This document shows positions 7,250-17,131 of a stretch of 45,071 bases of DNA, piece after piece. The stretch is taken from contig JANYLR010000009.1 in NCBI GenBank assembly GCA_025363715.1, positions 1-45,071 of the forward strand, written 5' to 3'. Within the stretch, counting starts at the first letter, position 1. Every line of letters begins with the position of its first letter. Position numbers and translations under genes: made by a program. The stretch comes from Holophagaceae bacterium. Its GTDB lineage: Bacteria; Acidobacteriota; Holophagae; Holophagales; Holophagaceae. The notes beneath the pieces were generated by a model. It made no database searches. It was not told the origin of the DNA and was given only the letters and a program-made list of their open reading frames with translations.

Positions 7250-8215
7250 TCAGGCGCGCAGCTCCCCTAGGAAAATCCTCCGACCAGTGTCCAGATCGAC
7301 CACGGGCATCTCGGCGATGGCTGCCAGACGGGCAGGACCGCTCAAGCGGTTCATGCGACCCAGGTCGTCCCGGGATTCCCGGAAGCGGCTGTCCCGGAAG
7401 CCCTCCTCGGGGGTCAGAGTCAGGAACGAGGATGCCAGTTCCTTGATCACGAAATAGGCGTTGTTGCCGGCCTCGTTGCAACCCACGAACGCGTAACCCT
7501 TTTCTTCGCCCAGGCGGCAGAGCGCGGGGAGCGAGGCCCCGAAGTAGAGCCAGGAAGGATGGGCCTGCTGCCGCGTGAAATCCGGCGCATAAGGAACGGT
7601 GACGGCCCGTCTGGAACCGAACACGGCGTTGTACTCCGCCACGACGATCTGGGGTTGGACGCAGGTGATGGCCCGCCAGACCCAATAATCGTTGCCATCG
7701 ATATCGACGCTCAGGAGACCGATCCTCCCGGAGAAACCGGCGCCCAGGATCACATCGTTGATGTTTTCGGCGGTGATGAAGGCGCTGCGGATCTCGAGAT
7801 CATAGAGCATGGGCAGGCCCTGCGCCACGACCACCGCATCCAGATCGGGCCGGCCATCGATGATCAGCCCCCGCCACTTGTCCTGCACCAGGAGGAAGCG
7901 CGTATTGGCTTCGGTGTAATCCTCCACGCCGAATTCCACGAAGCTCGGGATGGCGGGGAGGTGGCTGGTGAGGTACTGGAGGATGCCGTCATCCCCGAAC
8001 TGGGAGTAGACCTTGAACTCGGCCTCCCGGATCGGCGTGCGGGGCGGTAGCGCGCGGACCCGCCGAGCCTCGGCGGCGCCGGCCAGTTCGAGGGTCGCCA
8101 CCACTTGGCGGCGGAGGGCCACGATGTCGGCCCTGAGGCGCGGAAGGCCGTGCCTGCGGCGGCTGGAACGCAGACGATCCAGCGGACTGAGGAGGTTCTT
8201 GATCCATTCGCTCAT
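7250..8215 (-). CDS. uncharacterised protein, FkbM/methyltransferase-like
   Basis: A 321-residue protein. After a basic coiled N-terminus (residues 1-75) comes a conserved-looking core: FVEFGVEDYTEANTRFLL, LLSVDIDGNDYWVWRAI and VVAEYNAVFG. The acidic motifs and alternating strands recall the Rossmann-like FkbM methyltransferase group, but the usual glycine-rich SAM loop is not evident, so catalysis is uncertain. Proteins of this kind often sit near surface-glycan genes; none are present here. The ATG at 8215 is used; a TTG at 8254 would add 13 residues, and neither has a clear ribosome-binding site. The gene stands alone downstream of the channel gene, 173 bp away in the same direction. That gap contains no gene or convincing terminator. 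Confidence 0.6.
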   Translation of the reverse strand: MSEWIKNLLSPLDRLRSSRRRHGLPRLRADIVALRRQVVATLELAGAAEARRVRALPPRTPIREAEFKVYSQFGDDGILQYLTSHLPAIPSFVEFGVEDYTEANTRFLLVQDKWRGLIIDGRPDLDAVVVAQGLPMLYDLEIRSAFITAENINDVILGAGFSGRIGLLSVDIDGNDYWVWRAITCVQPQIVVAEYNAVFGSRRAVTVPYAPDFTRQQAHPSWLYFGASLPALCRLGEEKGYAFVGCNEAGNNAYFVIKELASSFLTLTPEEGFRDSRFRESRDDLGRMNRLSGPARLAAIAEMPVVDLDTGRRIFLGELRA

Positions 8216-8388
8216 GGGATCAGCGAGACGCAATCTTCGGCATGCATACTCCAAAGGTGGAAGACATTGACTTCAGTGTACCGGGAATTCAAACGCCCAT
8301 TTTGATCAGGGCAATACTTGATCGCCAACAAGCGGGTGCAAGACCCTCACGAGATTCCTCGATCCGAGGGCTGAAAGCCGTTCAGTGG

Positions 8389-8964
8389 CTAGTCGCTGAT
8401 GACTCGCTCGATGCGGCGATCCGGCACGAGCCAGATGAGGGCCACCACCCAGTAGAGGCCGAACCCCACCCAGCGGTTGGCGAAGGACAGCAGGATCGCG
8501 ACGGCGTAGATCGCGATGGACAGCTTCCCCTTGAAATCGCTGCCCACGGCGGTCTCCAGCGCGGAGCCTGACCTGTGATAGTAGATGAGGCATTGGCTCA
8601 GCAGGTAGTAGGCTAGGCCAGCCATGAACAACACGGCGCCGTAGAGGGCCACGGGTCGCGCGGCGAAATGATTCTCCCCCATCCAGGCGGTGGCGAAGGG
8701 CACCAGGGACAGCCAGAACAGCAGGTGTGTGTTGGCCCACAGAATTGGCCCGTTCACCTTCTTCACGGCGTGCAGCAGGTGGTGGTGGTTGTTCCAGTAG
8801 ATGGCGAGGTAGATGAAGCTCAGCGCGTAGCTCACGAAGGTCGGCAGCAGCGCGCCCAGGGCCGCGAAGGTATCGCCGTGGGGCACCTTCAGCTCCAGCA
8901 CCATGATGGTGATGAGGATGGCCAGCACCCCGTCGCTGAAGGCCTCGAGTCGGTTCTTGCCCAT
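8389..8964 (-). CDS. TMEM175 (DUF1211) family potassium channel-like membrane protein
   Basis: A 191-residue protein beginning MGKNRLEAFSDGVLAILITIMVLEL. The RxxxFSDGVLAI motif defines the TMEM175/DUF1211 family, in which bacterial members are one-repeat, six-helix potassium-permeable channels that work as tetramers. Six hydrophobic segments can be followed through the chain, and the family's WNNHHHLLHAV segment after the second helix is present. The ATG at 8964 has GAGG six bases upstream. No partner gene is obvious. It probably sits in the inner membrane and contributes to potassium leak or membrane potential, as for characterised relatives. Confidence 0.88.
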   Translation of the reverse strand: MGKNRLEAFSDGVLAILITIMVLELKVPHGDTFAALGALLPTFVSYALSFIYLAIYWNNHHHLLHAVKKVNGPILWANTHLLFWLSLVPFATAWMGENHFAARPVALYGAVLFMAGLAYYLLSQCLIYYHRSGSALETAVGSDFKGKLSIAIYAVAILLSFANRWVGFGLYWVVALIWLVPDRRIERVISD

Positions 8965-9080
8965 GGGTGACCTCGGTGGGCGATTGTTCCATGACCGCGC
9001 CAGCCTGGGTCAAGCGTTCATGAATTGGGCCGCCAGGCCCTGAAGCGCGTTCAAGCCACGGAGAATGGCGATGGTGAAAC

Positions 9081-10388
9081 TCAGGGCTGACGCGCCGCCC
9101 CCAGGGCCCGATCGGCCAGGCGCCCCAGATCGCCGCTGCCCTGGCTGTTGGCCAGGTTCTTCGCGAGGGCCACGAGCATGGCTTCCTGGGCGACGGACGG
9201 CAGGTGCTCGAGGAGATCCGCGGCGGCGGCCACGGCCAGGAGCTGGTGGGCATGGTTGAAGGTGGGGTCGTTGAGGGTGGCGGCCTCGGCCAGGGCCCGC
9301 AGGGCGGCCTCTTCCTGCCCGGCCCGCACCAGCCCCTGGGCCTGGCCCATGGCGAGGGTGGGTTCAAGGTCCAGCACGGCGTCCAGCAGGCCGTCTGCCG
9401 ACGGTGCCGCCACCGCTGCCGGCTGCACGCGATCCTCGGGCTCGTCCGTGGGGAAGAGGTTCACCAGGGCCGCGGCCTGGCACCAGACTCGCGGATCCGT
9501 GGGTCTGCTGCGGGCGAGGCTGGCCAGGTAGGCGAAGGTCCAGGCGGTCTTGCCCTCCAGATCGCGCCGGGCATCCAGCTGCTTTTCGGAGGCCCCCAGC
9601 ACCAGAGCCGCCAGGGTATCCCCGGCCCCCTGCCCGGCCCTGAGACGCTCCGCGAGGCGGTCCAGCAGCGCTACCAGACCCAGATCGCAGAGGTCTCGCA
9701 CCTGGGCTTGGAGGGCGGCGGAATCGAGGGTGGACCGGAGCCAAGGTACCGAGAGGTCGGTACCCACCAGCCGTTTGGCAGCCCGGCGGGCCCAGAACGT
9801 ATCCTCCGTGGTGGCCGCCACCCAGGCCGCCAGGCCGAACAGGCGCCGGCCGGTGGCCTTGGGCCATTCCAGCCGTTCCTGCAGGTCCGCCAGATCACAG
9901 ATCAGCACGGTCTTGTGGCCCACGTTGGCCATGTCCAGTTCGGTCAGTGATCTGAGCCGCTGAAAGTCCCCAGCTCCCGGCAACTCGAAGCCCTGGGCTT
10001 CCGCGTAGGCCAGGCCCGGCCGGCGCGACTGGATGAAGTCCTCCAGGTTCCGCCAGCTGCCGCTGCCCTTGGCCGCCAGCACCTGGGCCAGCGCCTGGGG
10101 AGACCGCCGGCCCTCATGGGCAGCCATATGCAAGCAGATGGCCAGAGCCCGCAGGAAGCTCGGTTCCTCCAGCAGGGGCTGCACCCTTAGCACCGCCCTC
10201 AGGCCCAGCAGGCCATGGGGCACATGGGGCTGGTAGGCCTCCCAGTCGATGCGCGGCACCAGTGTTTTCACCGCCTCGCGGATCGCGTCCCGCACACCGT
10301 AAGGCTGGGAAACCCGTTCCGCAAAGACAGGAAAGAAATTGTCTGTGGGGATTCCCAGTTCCTGCTGCCAGCGCGCTTCAGTGGACAT
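9081..10388 (-). CDS. hypothetical protein, 435 aa, Ala/Leu-rich helical
   Basis: A 435-residue soluble-looking protein, almost entirely helical by composition, without signal peptide or membrane segments. The N-terminal half contains paired His-bearing helices (VPHGLLGLRAVLR near residue 60 and ALAICLHMAAHEGRR near 85) and later FNHAHQLLAVAAAADLL near the C-terminus. The spaced histidines faintly recall questin-oxidase-like or other helical-bundle oxygenases, but I see no decisive motif and do not assign a function. The ATG at 10388 is taken; upstream GTG/TTG codons extend into the palindromic repeat next to it. The gene is monocistronic, separated from the next minus-strand pair by that repeat. 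Confidence 0.7.
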   Translation of the reverse strand: MSTEARWQQELGIPTDNFFPVFAERVSQPYGVRDAIREAVKTLVPRIDWEAYQPHVPHGLLGLRAVLRVQPLLEEPSFLRALAICLHMAAHEGRRSPQALAQVLAAKGSGSWRNLEDFIQSRRPGLAYAEAQGFELPGAGDFQRLRSLTELDMANVGHKTVLICDLADLQERLEWPKATGRRLFGLAAWVAATTEDTFWARRAAKRLVGTDLSVPWLRSTLDSAALQAQVRDLCDLGLVALLDRLAERLRAGQGAGDTLAALVLGASEKQLDARRDLEGKTAWTFAYLASLARSRPTDPRVWCQAAALVNLFPTDEPEDRVQPAAVAAPSADGLLDAVLDLEPTLAMGQAQGLVRAGQEEAALRALAEAATLNDPTFNHAHQLLAVAAAADLLEHLPSVAQEAMLVALAKNLANSQGSGDLGRLADRALGAARQP

Positions 10389-10418
10389 GGCGCACCAATT
10401 TTTGAAAGGACAAGAGAT

Positions 10419-10493
10419 CACCGCCAAGTCGCCAAGACGCCAAGGGAAAACGCCAAGACTGCATTTCTTGGCGTTCTTGGCGTCTTGGTGGTG
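10419..10493. repeat. intergenic palindromic repeat (GCCAAG type)
   Basis: The left arm 10419-10444 consists of tandem GCCAAG units (CACCGCCAAGTCGCCAAGACGCCAAG broken into three units). The right arm 10467-10493 is its near-exact inverse. A run TTTTTCTTCTC follows at 10497-10507. The RNA would fold into a long hairpin. Elements built of GCCAAGACGCC units are dispersed intergenically in various genomes. Here it fills the gap between two minus-strand genes and may also end transcription. Confidence 0.7.
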
Positions 10494-10517
10494 AGGTTTT
10501 TCTTCTCACAACCGACA

Positions 10518-11141
10518 TCAGGATCCCTCCAGTGGCAGGCCCCAGGCCTGGGCCACAAGGGTGGCCCAATGGTGGTTCCAGGCCCGCTTCCACACGAGAC
10601 TGCCCTCCTTCATGTCCGAGGCCAGGAGGCGCTGGTGGAGTTCCCCGCGCAGGGTCTCCGCGGCGGATCCCAGGGCAGCCTCGGCGAGGGCCAGCAGGGC
10701 GGCCCGGGCCGCCCGCTCCTGATCGTGGTGGGCCAGGTAGCCCGCGGCCTCTGGTGAGGGTGCCGAGGCCCGGCAGCGCTGCCAGGCCTCGTAGGCGGCC
10801 TTGGCGATTGGGTCCCCGTGCAGTGGTGCATTCACCTGCTCCCAGCCCCTGCCCACTTCCAGTTCGGGCCCGGCGCGAAGAAGGGCCTCCCGCAGCTTGA
10901 GGGCCTTGGCCACGTCCCGATCGAAGTGCTTGAGCGCCACGAAGGTGCGCGGCTTCTCCCGCTTCTCCCGCCGGTCGAAGAAGGCGTTCAAGGCCGAGAC
11001 CACCAGATCCATGGGCACGCCCGCGGACTCCCAGGCCAGCACCTGCCGGTAATCGTCCGTGGACAGCAGGCCCGCACGGCCCCAGGCCCGGAAGGCCCAC
11101 TCCCGCTCCAGCCAATCCTTCTCCTCGCGGGTGTAGATCAT
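10518..11141 (-). CDS. hypothetical protein, 207 aa
   Basis: A 207-residue soluble, charged protein beginning MIYTREEKDWLEREWAFRAWG. It has an aromatic and basic N-terminal third (WAFRAWGRAGLLSTDDYRQVLAWE, then the SALNAFFDRREKREKPRTF region) and an Ala-rich helical C-terminal half. I do not recognise the family. The start is fixed by the upstream gene: its TGA and this ATG share the A at 11141 (TGATG), a classic translational-coupling arrangement. The longer upstream frame is an artefact of high GC. It probably acts with the small lipoprotein encoded just before it, but nothing shows how. Confidence 0.7.
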   Translation of the reverse strand: MIYTREEKDWLEREWAFRAWGRAGLLSTDDYRQVLAWESAGVPMDLVVSALNAFFDRREKREKPRTFVALKHFDRDVAKALKLREALLRAGPELEVGRGWEQVNAPLHGDPIAKAAYEAWQRCRASAPSPEAAGYLAHHDQERAARAALLALAEAALGSAAETLRGELHQRLLASDMKEGSLVWKRAWNHHWATLVAQAWGLPLEGS

Positions 11142-11482
11142 CACTTCGGCGCCGGGCTTTCCGGCACCAGCCAGGTGCCATCCTTCAGGTGCAGGGCGCC
11201 GTTCTCCCAGGCCAGGACCTCTTCGGGGACGATCTGGGCCTTTCCGAAGCCGCGGAGGCGGAAGTTCCCCGAGCCCAGGGGGTGGCCGTTGCGATCCCAC
11301 GCTGCCAGTTGCCAGAGCGTGCCCTGGTGCTCGCCCACCTTGAGAAAGACGCCCTGCTTCCCCTGGCCGCCCCAGGCCGCTGCCAGGGGCACCGAGGGCG
11401 GCCTTGTGGGAGTTCTTCCGCACCCGACGAGTCCTGCCATGTAGATCGTTGTCACTACCAGAGTTTTCGAACGTGAAGCCAT
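11141..11482 (-). CDS. small putative lipoprotein, 113 aa
   Basis: The N-terminus is basic, then hydrophobic, and ends in GLVGC, a lipobox that predicts lipidation on Cys21 and anchoring in the inner or outer membrane. The remaining 90 residues are short beta-strands (GVFLKVGEHQGTLWQLAAWD, GTWLVPE) with no known domain. It is the first gene of a two-gene unit and its stop overlaps the next start by one base. It is transcribed divergently from map, with a 45-bp intergenic region. Confidence 0.7.
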   Translation of the reverse strand: MASRSKTLVVTTIYMAGLVGCGRTPTRPPSVPLAAAWGGQGKQGVFLKVGEHQGTLWQLAAWDRNGHPLGSGNFRLRGFGKAQIVPEEVLAWENGALHLKDGTWLVPESPAPK

Positions 11483-11527
11483 GCCGACATTCTACCGGTA
11501 GACTGGACCGATGAGGGGGGCCCGGTC

Positions 11528-12319
11528 CTGATCCGCGAACAGATCCGCTACAAGAGCCGCAAGGAGATCGACAAGCTACGCGAGGCCTGCCGCGTGGCGG
11601 CCAATGCCCTGCGCATCGCCGCCCGGGCCGCCCGGCCCGGCGTGAGCCTGCTGGACCTCGACCGGATCGCGGAGACCTACATCCGCCAGCAGGGCGCCAC
11701 TCCCAGCTTCAAGGGCTACCACGGCTTCCCGGGCACGCTCTGCACCTCGGTGAACGACCGGGTGGTGCATGGCATCCCCTCGAAATACGTGCTGCAGGAA
11801 GGTGATGTCATCGCCATCGACTGCGGCGCCAAGCTGGACGGCTTCCATGGCGACACGTGCCTCACAGTGGGCGTTGGACAGATCAGCGAAGCGGCCCGGA
11901 TGCTCATCCAGACGGCCCAGCTGGCGATGTACGTGGGCATCGAGCACTGCCGGCCCGGCCTGCGCCTAGGTGACATGGCCACGGCCGTGCAGACCTTCGC
12001 CGAGGAGCGGGGCTACTCCGTGGTGCGCGAATACATCGGCCATGGGCTGGGGCGCGACCTACACGAGGATCCCCAGGTGGTCTTCGCCGAGCAGAAGCCC
12101 GGCACAGGCTTCCGCATGGAGCCGGGCATGACCATCACCATCGAGCCCATCCTGAACACCGGCAGCCACAGGTGCCTGGTGGAAGCCGATGGCTGGACCG
12201 TGCGAACCAAGGACGGTGGCCTCTCCGCCCAGTTCGAGCACGATATCGCCATCACGCGCAACGGCCCCGAGATCCTCAGCATCCCGGATGCGGAGTACGA
12301 ACTGGAAGACGGTTTGTAA
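11528..12319 (+). CDS. map: type I methionine aminopeptidase
   Basis: Removes the N-terminal Met from nascent proteins. The metal-binding set is complete: Asp in IAIDCGAKLDGFHGD (two Asp), His in YIGHGLGRDLHEDP, Glu in TITIEPIL and Glu in QFEHDIAIT. The start is a puzzle. The family's N-terminal helix (here IREQIRYKSRKEIDKLREACRVAANAL) is in frame, but no ATG, GTG or TTG precedes it. A CTG at 11528, eight bases after GAGGGGGG, gives 263 residues, a normal length. An ATG at 11511 is out of frame by one base across a G6 tract; one extra G would join it. The first GTG (11594) would remove the helix and leave 241 residues. I use the CTG, but a sequencing error in the G-tract is equally likely. 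Confidence 0.9.
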   Translation: MIREQIRYKSRKEIDKLREACRVAANALRIAARAARPGVSLLDLDRIAETYIRQQGATPSFKGYHGFPGTLCTSVNDRVVHGIPSKYVLQEGDVIAIDCGAKLDGFHGDTCLTVGVGQISEAARMLIQTAQLAMYVGIEHCRPGLRLGDMATAVQTFAEERGYSVVREYIGHGLGRDLHEDPQVVFAEQKPGTGFRMEPGMTITIEPILNTGSHRCLVEADGWTVRTKDGGLSAQFEHDIAITRNGPEILSIPDAEYELEDGL

Positions 12320-12515
12320 AGGCCCGGCAGGGAAAAAACCCCTGTCATGGGGTCAAAGTGGATTTGGCCCTCCACAAGGAACTTGAACTGTGCTAAGATT
12401 GGCCATGGAACGCAGTCCGCGCATGCATCTCGGCGTCCCGGCAGATCACTCCGCCGGTTGGATGTCACTGGGCCCCCTGCGCATCAAACCGATCAAATAA
12501 AATCCGGAGCCACTG

Positions 12516-15500
12516 ATGGAGAGGCCGCGCCCCATCCAGACCCAAGGTCTATACGATCCCTCCCAGGAGCATGATTCCTGCGGCTTCGGGTTCGTGGTTG
12601 ACACCCAGGGTCGCCCCTCCCACGACATCGTCCGCAAGGCCCTGCAGGTGCTGTGCAATCTTGAGCACCGCGGCGCCTCGGGCAGCGAGAAATCCACCGG
12701 GGATGGCGCCGGCATCCTCACCCAGATTCCCCACGACTTCCTGGCCTCCCGCTGCCGCCCCATGGGGCTCGAGCTGCCTACCCCCGGCGACTACGGGGTG
12801 GGCATGCTCTTCCTCCCCCCGGACGACCGTAACCGGCACGCCTGCGAGCAGATCCTCGAGGAGGTCGTCCAGGGCGAAGATCAGCGGGTACTCGGGTGGC
12901 GGGACGTGCCCACGGACAACGCCCACCTGGGCGTTTCGGCCCGGGCCAGCCAGCCGGTCATCCGCCAGATCTTCATTGGCCGTGGGCCAGGGACCGCCGC
13001 CGGGGATGCCTTCGAACGCAAGCTCTACGTGATCCGCCGCCTGGCCGAAAAAAAGGTGTCCCGTTCAGTGCTGCCGGGCCGGGGTTATTTCTATCTCTCC
13101 AGCCTGTCCTGCCGGACGATCGTTTACAAAGGAATGCTGAACTCCGAGCAGCTCGGCACGTTCTACCCCGACCTGGGCGAAGAAACCTTCGTGTCCGGGC
13201 TTGGCATGGTCCACTCCCGGTTCTCGACCAATACCTTCCCCAGCTGGTCCCGGGCCCATCCCTACCGCTACATCTCCCACAACGGCGAGATCAACACCCT
13301 GCGTGGCAACGTGAACTGGATGGAGGGCCGGCAACGGCTCTTCGCCTCCAAGATCCTCGGCGAGGATCTCCAGAAAGTCCTGCCGGTCATCGATCTCGAC
13401 GGCTCAGACTCCTCCATGTTCGACAACGTGCTGGAGCTGCTCTACATGGCGGGCCGGTCCCTGCCCCACGCGCTGATGATGATGGTGCCCGAGCCCTGGA
13501 GCCGGCACGAATCCATGAGCCCGCTCCGGAAGGCCTTCTACGAGTACCACTCCTGCATGATGGAGCCCTGGGATGGTCCCGCCTCCATCGCCTTCACGGA
13601 TGGCACGCGCATCGGCGCCATCCTCGACCGCAACGGCCTCCGCCCGGCCCGCTGGATCCTCACCAAGGACGGCCTCGTGGTCATGGCCAGCGAGACCGGC
13701 GTCCTGGACATCCCGGCGGAAAAGATCCTCCAGAAGGGCCGCGTGCAGCCGGGGCGCATGTTCCTCGTGGACACCAAGCTGGGGCGCATCGTCCCGGACG
13801 ACGAGATCAAGGACCAGCTGGCCTCGGCCGAACCCTACGCCCAGTGGGTGAAGGAAAACCTCGTCCGCATCGATGACCTGCCCGAGCCGCCCAGGGTCAA
13901 CGAACCGGACCATGAAACCGTGCTGCGCCGGCAGGAAACCTTCGGATACACCCTCGAAGACGTGAACATGATCGTGAACCCTATGGCCGCGGATGGGGCG
14001 GAACCCATCGGCAGCATGGGCTCGGACATCCCGCTGGCCGTCCTTTCCGAAAAACCGCAGCTCCTGTACGACTACTTCAAGCAGCTCTTCGCCCAGGTCA
14101 CCAACCCGCCAGTAGATGCCGACCGCGAGAGCATCGTCCTGGCCGTGGACACGGCCATCGGCCCCGAGGGCAACCTGCTGGAGCCCACGGCGGAATCGGC
14201 CCTTCACTTCGAGCTGCACACGCCCGTCCTCTTGAACCGTGAGCTGGAGAAGATCCGCGGCCTGAACGGCGGGCCTGGCTCCCGGGGTTTCCGCTCCATC
14301 ACTTTGCCCATGCTCTTCAAGGCGGATGCGGGGGGCAAGGGGCTCCGCAAGGCCATCGAGGACCTGCGGCGGCAGTGCAGCGAAGCCATCGCCGAAGGCC
14401 ACAACATCCTCATCCTGTCGGATCGGGGCCATGACGCCACGGATGCGCCCATCCCCGCCCTGCTGGGCATCGCCGCCATCCAGCACCACCTCCTGAGGGC
14501 CGGTGACCGCGAGCGAGTCTGCCTCGTCCTGGAATCGGGCGAGCCGCGGGAAGTCCACCACTTCTGCACCCTCATCGGCTATGGCGCCAGCGCCATCAAC
14601 CCCTACCTGGCCTTCGAAACCATCCACGACCAGCTCCGGCAGGGGATGCTTTCCGGCGAGGCCAAGGCGGCGGAAAAGCGCTATGTCAAGGCCGTCAACA
14701 AGGGCATCGTGAAGGTCATGTCCAAGATGGGCATTTCCGCCGTGCAGAGCTACCATGGCGCCCAGATCTTCGAGGCTCTGGGCCTCAGCCAGGACTTCGT
14801 CGACGAGTACTTCTCGGGCACCCCGACCCGCATCGGCGGCGTGGGCATCGACGTGATCGCCAAGGAGGTCTCCCTCCGCCACGATCAGGCCTATCCCGAA
14901 CGCCCGGCGGATGCCCCCGCCCTCAGCTCCGGCGGCCGCTACAAGTACCGCCGAGATGGCGAGGCCCACCTCAACTCCCCCGAAGCCATCCACCTGCTCC
15001 AGTCCGCCTGCCGCACCGGTGACTACAAGCTCTTCAAGCGCTACACCGAGCTCATCGACCACCCCGGGAAGCAGCCCATCACCCTCCGGGGCCTGCTGGA
15101 TTTCCGTTCGCAGATCCGGCCCGTCCCCCTGGACGAGGTCGAACCCATCGAGTCCATCCTGGCTCGCTTCAAGACCGGCGCCATGTCGTACGGCTCCATC
15201 AGCCAGGAGGCCCACGAGGCCCTGGCCATCGCCATGAACCGCATCGGCGGCAAGAGCAACACCGGCGAGGGGGGCGAGGATCCGGCCCGCTACGAGCGCA
15301 TGGCCAACGGCGATTCCAAGAACAGCGCCATTAAGCAGGTGGCCTCCGGCCGCTTCGGCGTCACCAGCCAGTACCTGGTGGAAGCCCGGGAGATCCAGAT
15401 CAAGATGGCCCAGGGCGCCAAGCCCGGCGAAGGCGGCCAGCTGCCTGGCCCCAAGGTCTATCCCTGGATCGCCAAGGTGCGCCACGCCACCCCCGGCGTG

Positions 15501-17123
15501 GGCCTGATCTCCCCGCCGCCCCACCACGACATCTACTCCATCGAGGATCTGGCCCAGCTCATTCATGATCTGAAGAATGCCAACCCGGGCGCGCGCATCA
15601 GCGTGAAGCTGGTGTCCGAAAGCGGCGTGGGAACCATCGCCGCCGGGGTCGCCAAGGCCCATGCCGACGTCATCCTCATCAGCGGTTTCGATGGCGGCAC
15701 CGGCGCCGCCTCCCTGACGAGCATCCGCCACGCCGGCGCCCCCTGGGAGCTGGGCCTGGCCGAAGCCCAGCAGGTGCTGGTGATGAACAACCTGCGGAGC
15801 CGCGTGGTGCTCGAGGCCGACGGTCAGCTCAAGTCCGGCCGGGACGTCATCGTGGCCGCCCTGCTGGGAGCCGAGGAATTCGGCTTCGCCACGGGTGCCT
15901 TGCTGGCCTTGGGCTGCGTCATGATGCGGGCCTGTCACAAGAACACCTGCCCGGTGGGCGTGGCCACCCAGGACCCGGAGCTGCGCAAGCGCTTCGACGG
16001 GGACCCTCAGCACGTGGTGAACTTCATGCGCTTCATCGCCATGGAGGTCCGCGAGCTGATGGCCCAGTTGGGCTACCGCCAGTTCTACAAGCTGGTGGGC
16101 CGCAGCGAGCATCTGGAGATGCGCCGCGGCGTCGACCACTGGAAGGCCCGGACCCTCGACTTCACCCGCATGCTGTGGAAGCCCTCTGTGTCCCGGGACA
16201 TCAAGCGGACCTTCCGGGTGAGCCAGGACCACGGCCTGGACAAGGCCCTGGACGCCACCACCCTCCTTCCCCTATGCCGACCGGCCATCGAGTCCCGCAC
16301 GCCGGTTTCCGCCACCCTGCCCATCTCCAACGTCAACCGGACGGTGGGGACCATGCTGGGCAGCGAGATCACCCGCCGCTGGGGCGCGGGAGGCCTGCCG
16401 GATGACACCATCCGGCTGCAGTTCCAGGGTTCCGCCGGGCAGAGCTTCGGGGCCTTCATCCCCAAGGGCCTGACCCTCTCGCTCGAAGGGGATGCCAACG
16501 ACTACCTGGGCAAGGGCCTGTCGGGCGGGCGCATCGCGGTCTTCCCGCCCCGCACGTCCACCTTCGTGCCCGAGGAGAACGTCGTCATCGGCAATGTGGC
16601 CTGCTACGGCGCCACCGCTGGCGAGGCCTTCATCCGTGGCCTGGCGGGCGAGCGCTTCTGCGTCCGCAACTCCGGCGCCACGGCGGTGGTCGAGGGCATC
16701 GGGGATCACGGTTGCGAGTACATGACCGGCGGCGAAGTGGTCATCCTCGGCCGGGCGGGCCGCAACTTCGGCGCCGGCATGTCCGGCGGCGTGGCCTGGG
16801 TGCTGGACGAAACGGGAGACTTCCCCGCCCGCTCCAACCTGGACCTGGTGGGCATGGGCCCCATCGAGGATCCCCTCGAAGCCGAACACCTGAAGGACCT
16901 CATCACCCGGCACGCCACGGCCACCCAGAGCAAGCGGGCCATCACGATCCTGCATGATTGGGTGGTGTGGCTCCCCCGCTTCGTCCGCGTCATGCCCCAT
17001 GACTACGAACGGGTCCTGGAAAGCCAGGCGCGCATGCGGGAGAAGGGCCTTTCAGAGGATGAAGCCGTGCTGGCGGCCTTCGAAGAGAATGCGCGGAGCC
17101 TTTCCCGCGCGGACGGAAACTAG
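12516..17123 (+). CDS. gltB: glutamate synthase large subunit
   Basis: A 1535-residue GOGAT alpha subunit that makes glutamate from glutamine and 2-oxoglutarate. It opens with a short propeptide ending at EHDSCGFGF; Cys22 is the glutaminase nucleophile exposed after processing. The glutaminase domain covers about the first 420 residues (FSTNTFPSW and [11 protein letters not shown] motifs). A central domain follows, then the FMN synthase domain ([19 protein letters not shown], the [14 protein letters not shown] region). The 3Fe-4S cysteines lie at about 1134, 1140 and 1145 ([13 protein letters not shown]), and the C-terminal beta-helix is rich in GxxxG repeats. CCGGAG precedes the ATG by six bases. 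gltD follows 8 bp later, so the two subunits are co-transcribed. The 196-bp gap before it contains no gene. Confidence 0.97.
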   Translation: MERPRPIQTQGLYDPSQEHDSCGFGFVVDTQGRPSHDIVRKALQVLCNLEHRGASGSEKSTGDGAGILTQIPHDFLASRCRPMGLELPTPGDYGVGMLFLPPDDRNRHACEQILEEVVQGEDQRVLGWRDVPTDNAHLGVSARASQPVIRQIFIGRGPGTAAGDAFERKLYVIRRLAEKKVSRSVLPGRGYFYLSSLSCRTIVYKGMLNSEQLGTFYPDLGEETFVSGLGMVHSRFSTNTFPSWSRAHPYRYISHNGEINTLRGNVNWMEGRQRLFASKILGEDLQKVLPVIDLDGSDSSMFDNVLELLYMAGRSLPHALMMMVPEPWSRHESMSPLRKAFYEYHSCMMEPWDGPASIAFTDGTRIGAILDRNGLRPARWILTKDGLVVMASETGVLDIPAEKILQKGRVQPGRMFLVDTKLGRIVPDDEIKDQLASAEPYAQWVKENLVRIDDLPEPPRVNEPDHETVLRRQETFGYTLEDVNMIVNPMAADGAEPIGSMGSDIPLAVLSEKPQLLYDYFKQLFAQVTNPPVDADRESIVLAVDTAIGPEGNLLEPTAESALHFELHTPVLLNRELEKIRGLNGGPGSRGFRSITLPMLFKADAGGKGLRKAIEDLRRQCSEAIAEGHNILILSDRGHDATDAPIPALLGIAAIQHHLLRAGDRERVCLVLESGEPREVHHFCTLIGYGASAINPYLAFETIHDQLRQGMLSGEAKAAEKRYVKAVNKGIVKVMSKMGISAVQSYHGAQIFEALGLSQDFVDEYFSGTPTRIGGVGIDVIAKEVSLRHDQAYPERPADAPALSSGGRYKYRRDGEAHLNSPEAIHLLQSACRTGDYKLFKRYTELIDHPGKQPITLRGLLDFRSQIRPVPLDEVEPIESILARFKTGAMSYGSISQEAHEALAIAMNRIGGKSNTGEGGEDPARYERMANGDSKNSAIKQVASGRFGVTSQYLVEAREIQIKMAQGAKPGEGGQLPGPKVYPWIAKVRHATPGVGLISPPPHHDIYSIEDLAQLIHDLKNANPGARISVKLVSESGVGTIAAGVAKAHADVILISGFDGGTGAASLTSIRHAGAPWELGLAEAQQVLVMNNLRSRVVLEADGQLKSGRDVIVAALLGAEEFGFATGALLALGCVMMRACHKNTCPVGVATQDPELRKRFDGDPQHVVNFMRFIAMEVRELMAQLGYRQFYKLVGRSEHLEMRRGVDHWKARTLDFTRMLWKPSVSRDIKRTFRVSQDHGLDKALDATTLLPLCRPAIESRTPVSATLPISNVNRTVGTMLGSEITRRWGAGGLPDDTIRLQFQGSAGQSFGAFIPKGLTLSLEGDANDYLGKGLSGGRIAVFPPRTSTFVPEENVVIGNVACYGATAGEAFIRGLAGERFCVRNSGATAVVEGIGDHGCEYMTGGEVVILGRAGRNFGAGMSGGVAWVLDETGDFPARSNLDLVGMGPIEDPLEAEHLKDLITRHATATQSKRAITILHDWVVWLPRFVRVMPHDYERVLESQARMREKGLSEDEAVLAAFEENARSLSRADGN

Positions 17124-17131
17124 GGGCTGAC

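Noticed and set aside
10400..10510. Palindromic GCCAAG and GCGGAGG repeats considered as CRISPR arrays
   Set aside because: The units are only a few bases long, adjacent and arranged as inverted arms of one hairpin. There are no regularly sized spacers and no cas genes.
12333..12353. Terminator-like hairpin between map and gltB
   Set aside because: ACCCC/GGGGT with six T reads as an intrinsic terminator only on the minus strand, where no gene precedes it. On the plus strand it has no T-run. Probably chance.
12391..12430. Possible sigma-54 promoter before gltB (TGGCC...CGC)
   Set aside because: Spacing is 11 bp and the flanking bases do not match the consensus.
13404..16232. 942-residue minus-strand frame inside gltB
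   Set aside because: Antisense to a complete glutamate synthase gene, with no domain or ribosome site; a high-GC artefact.
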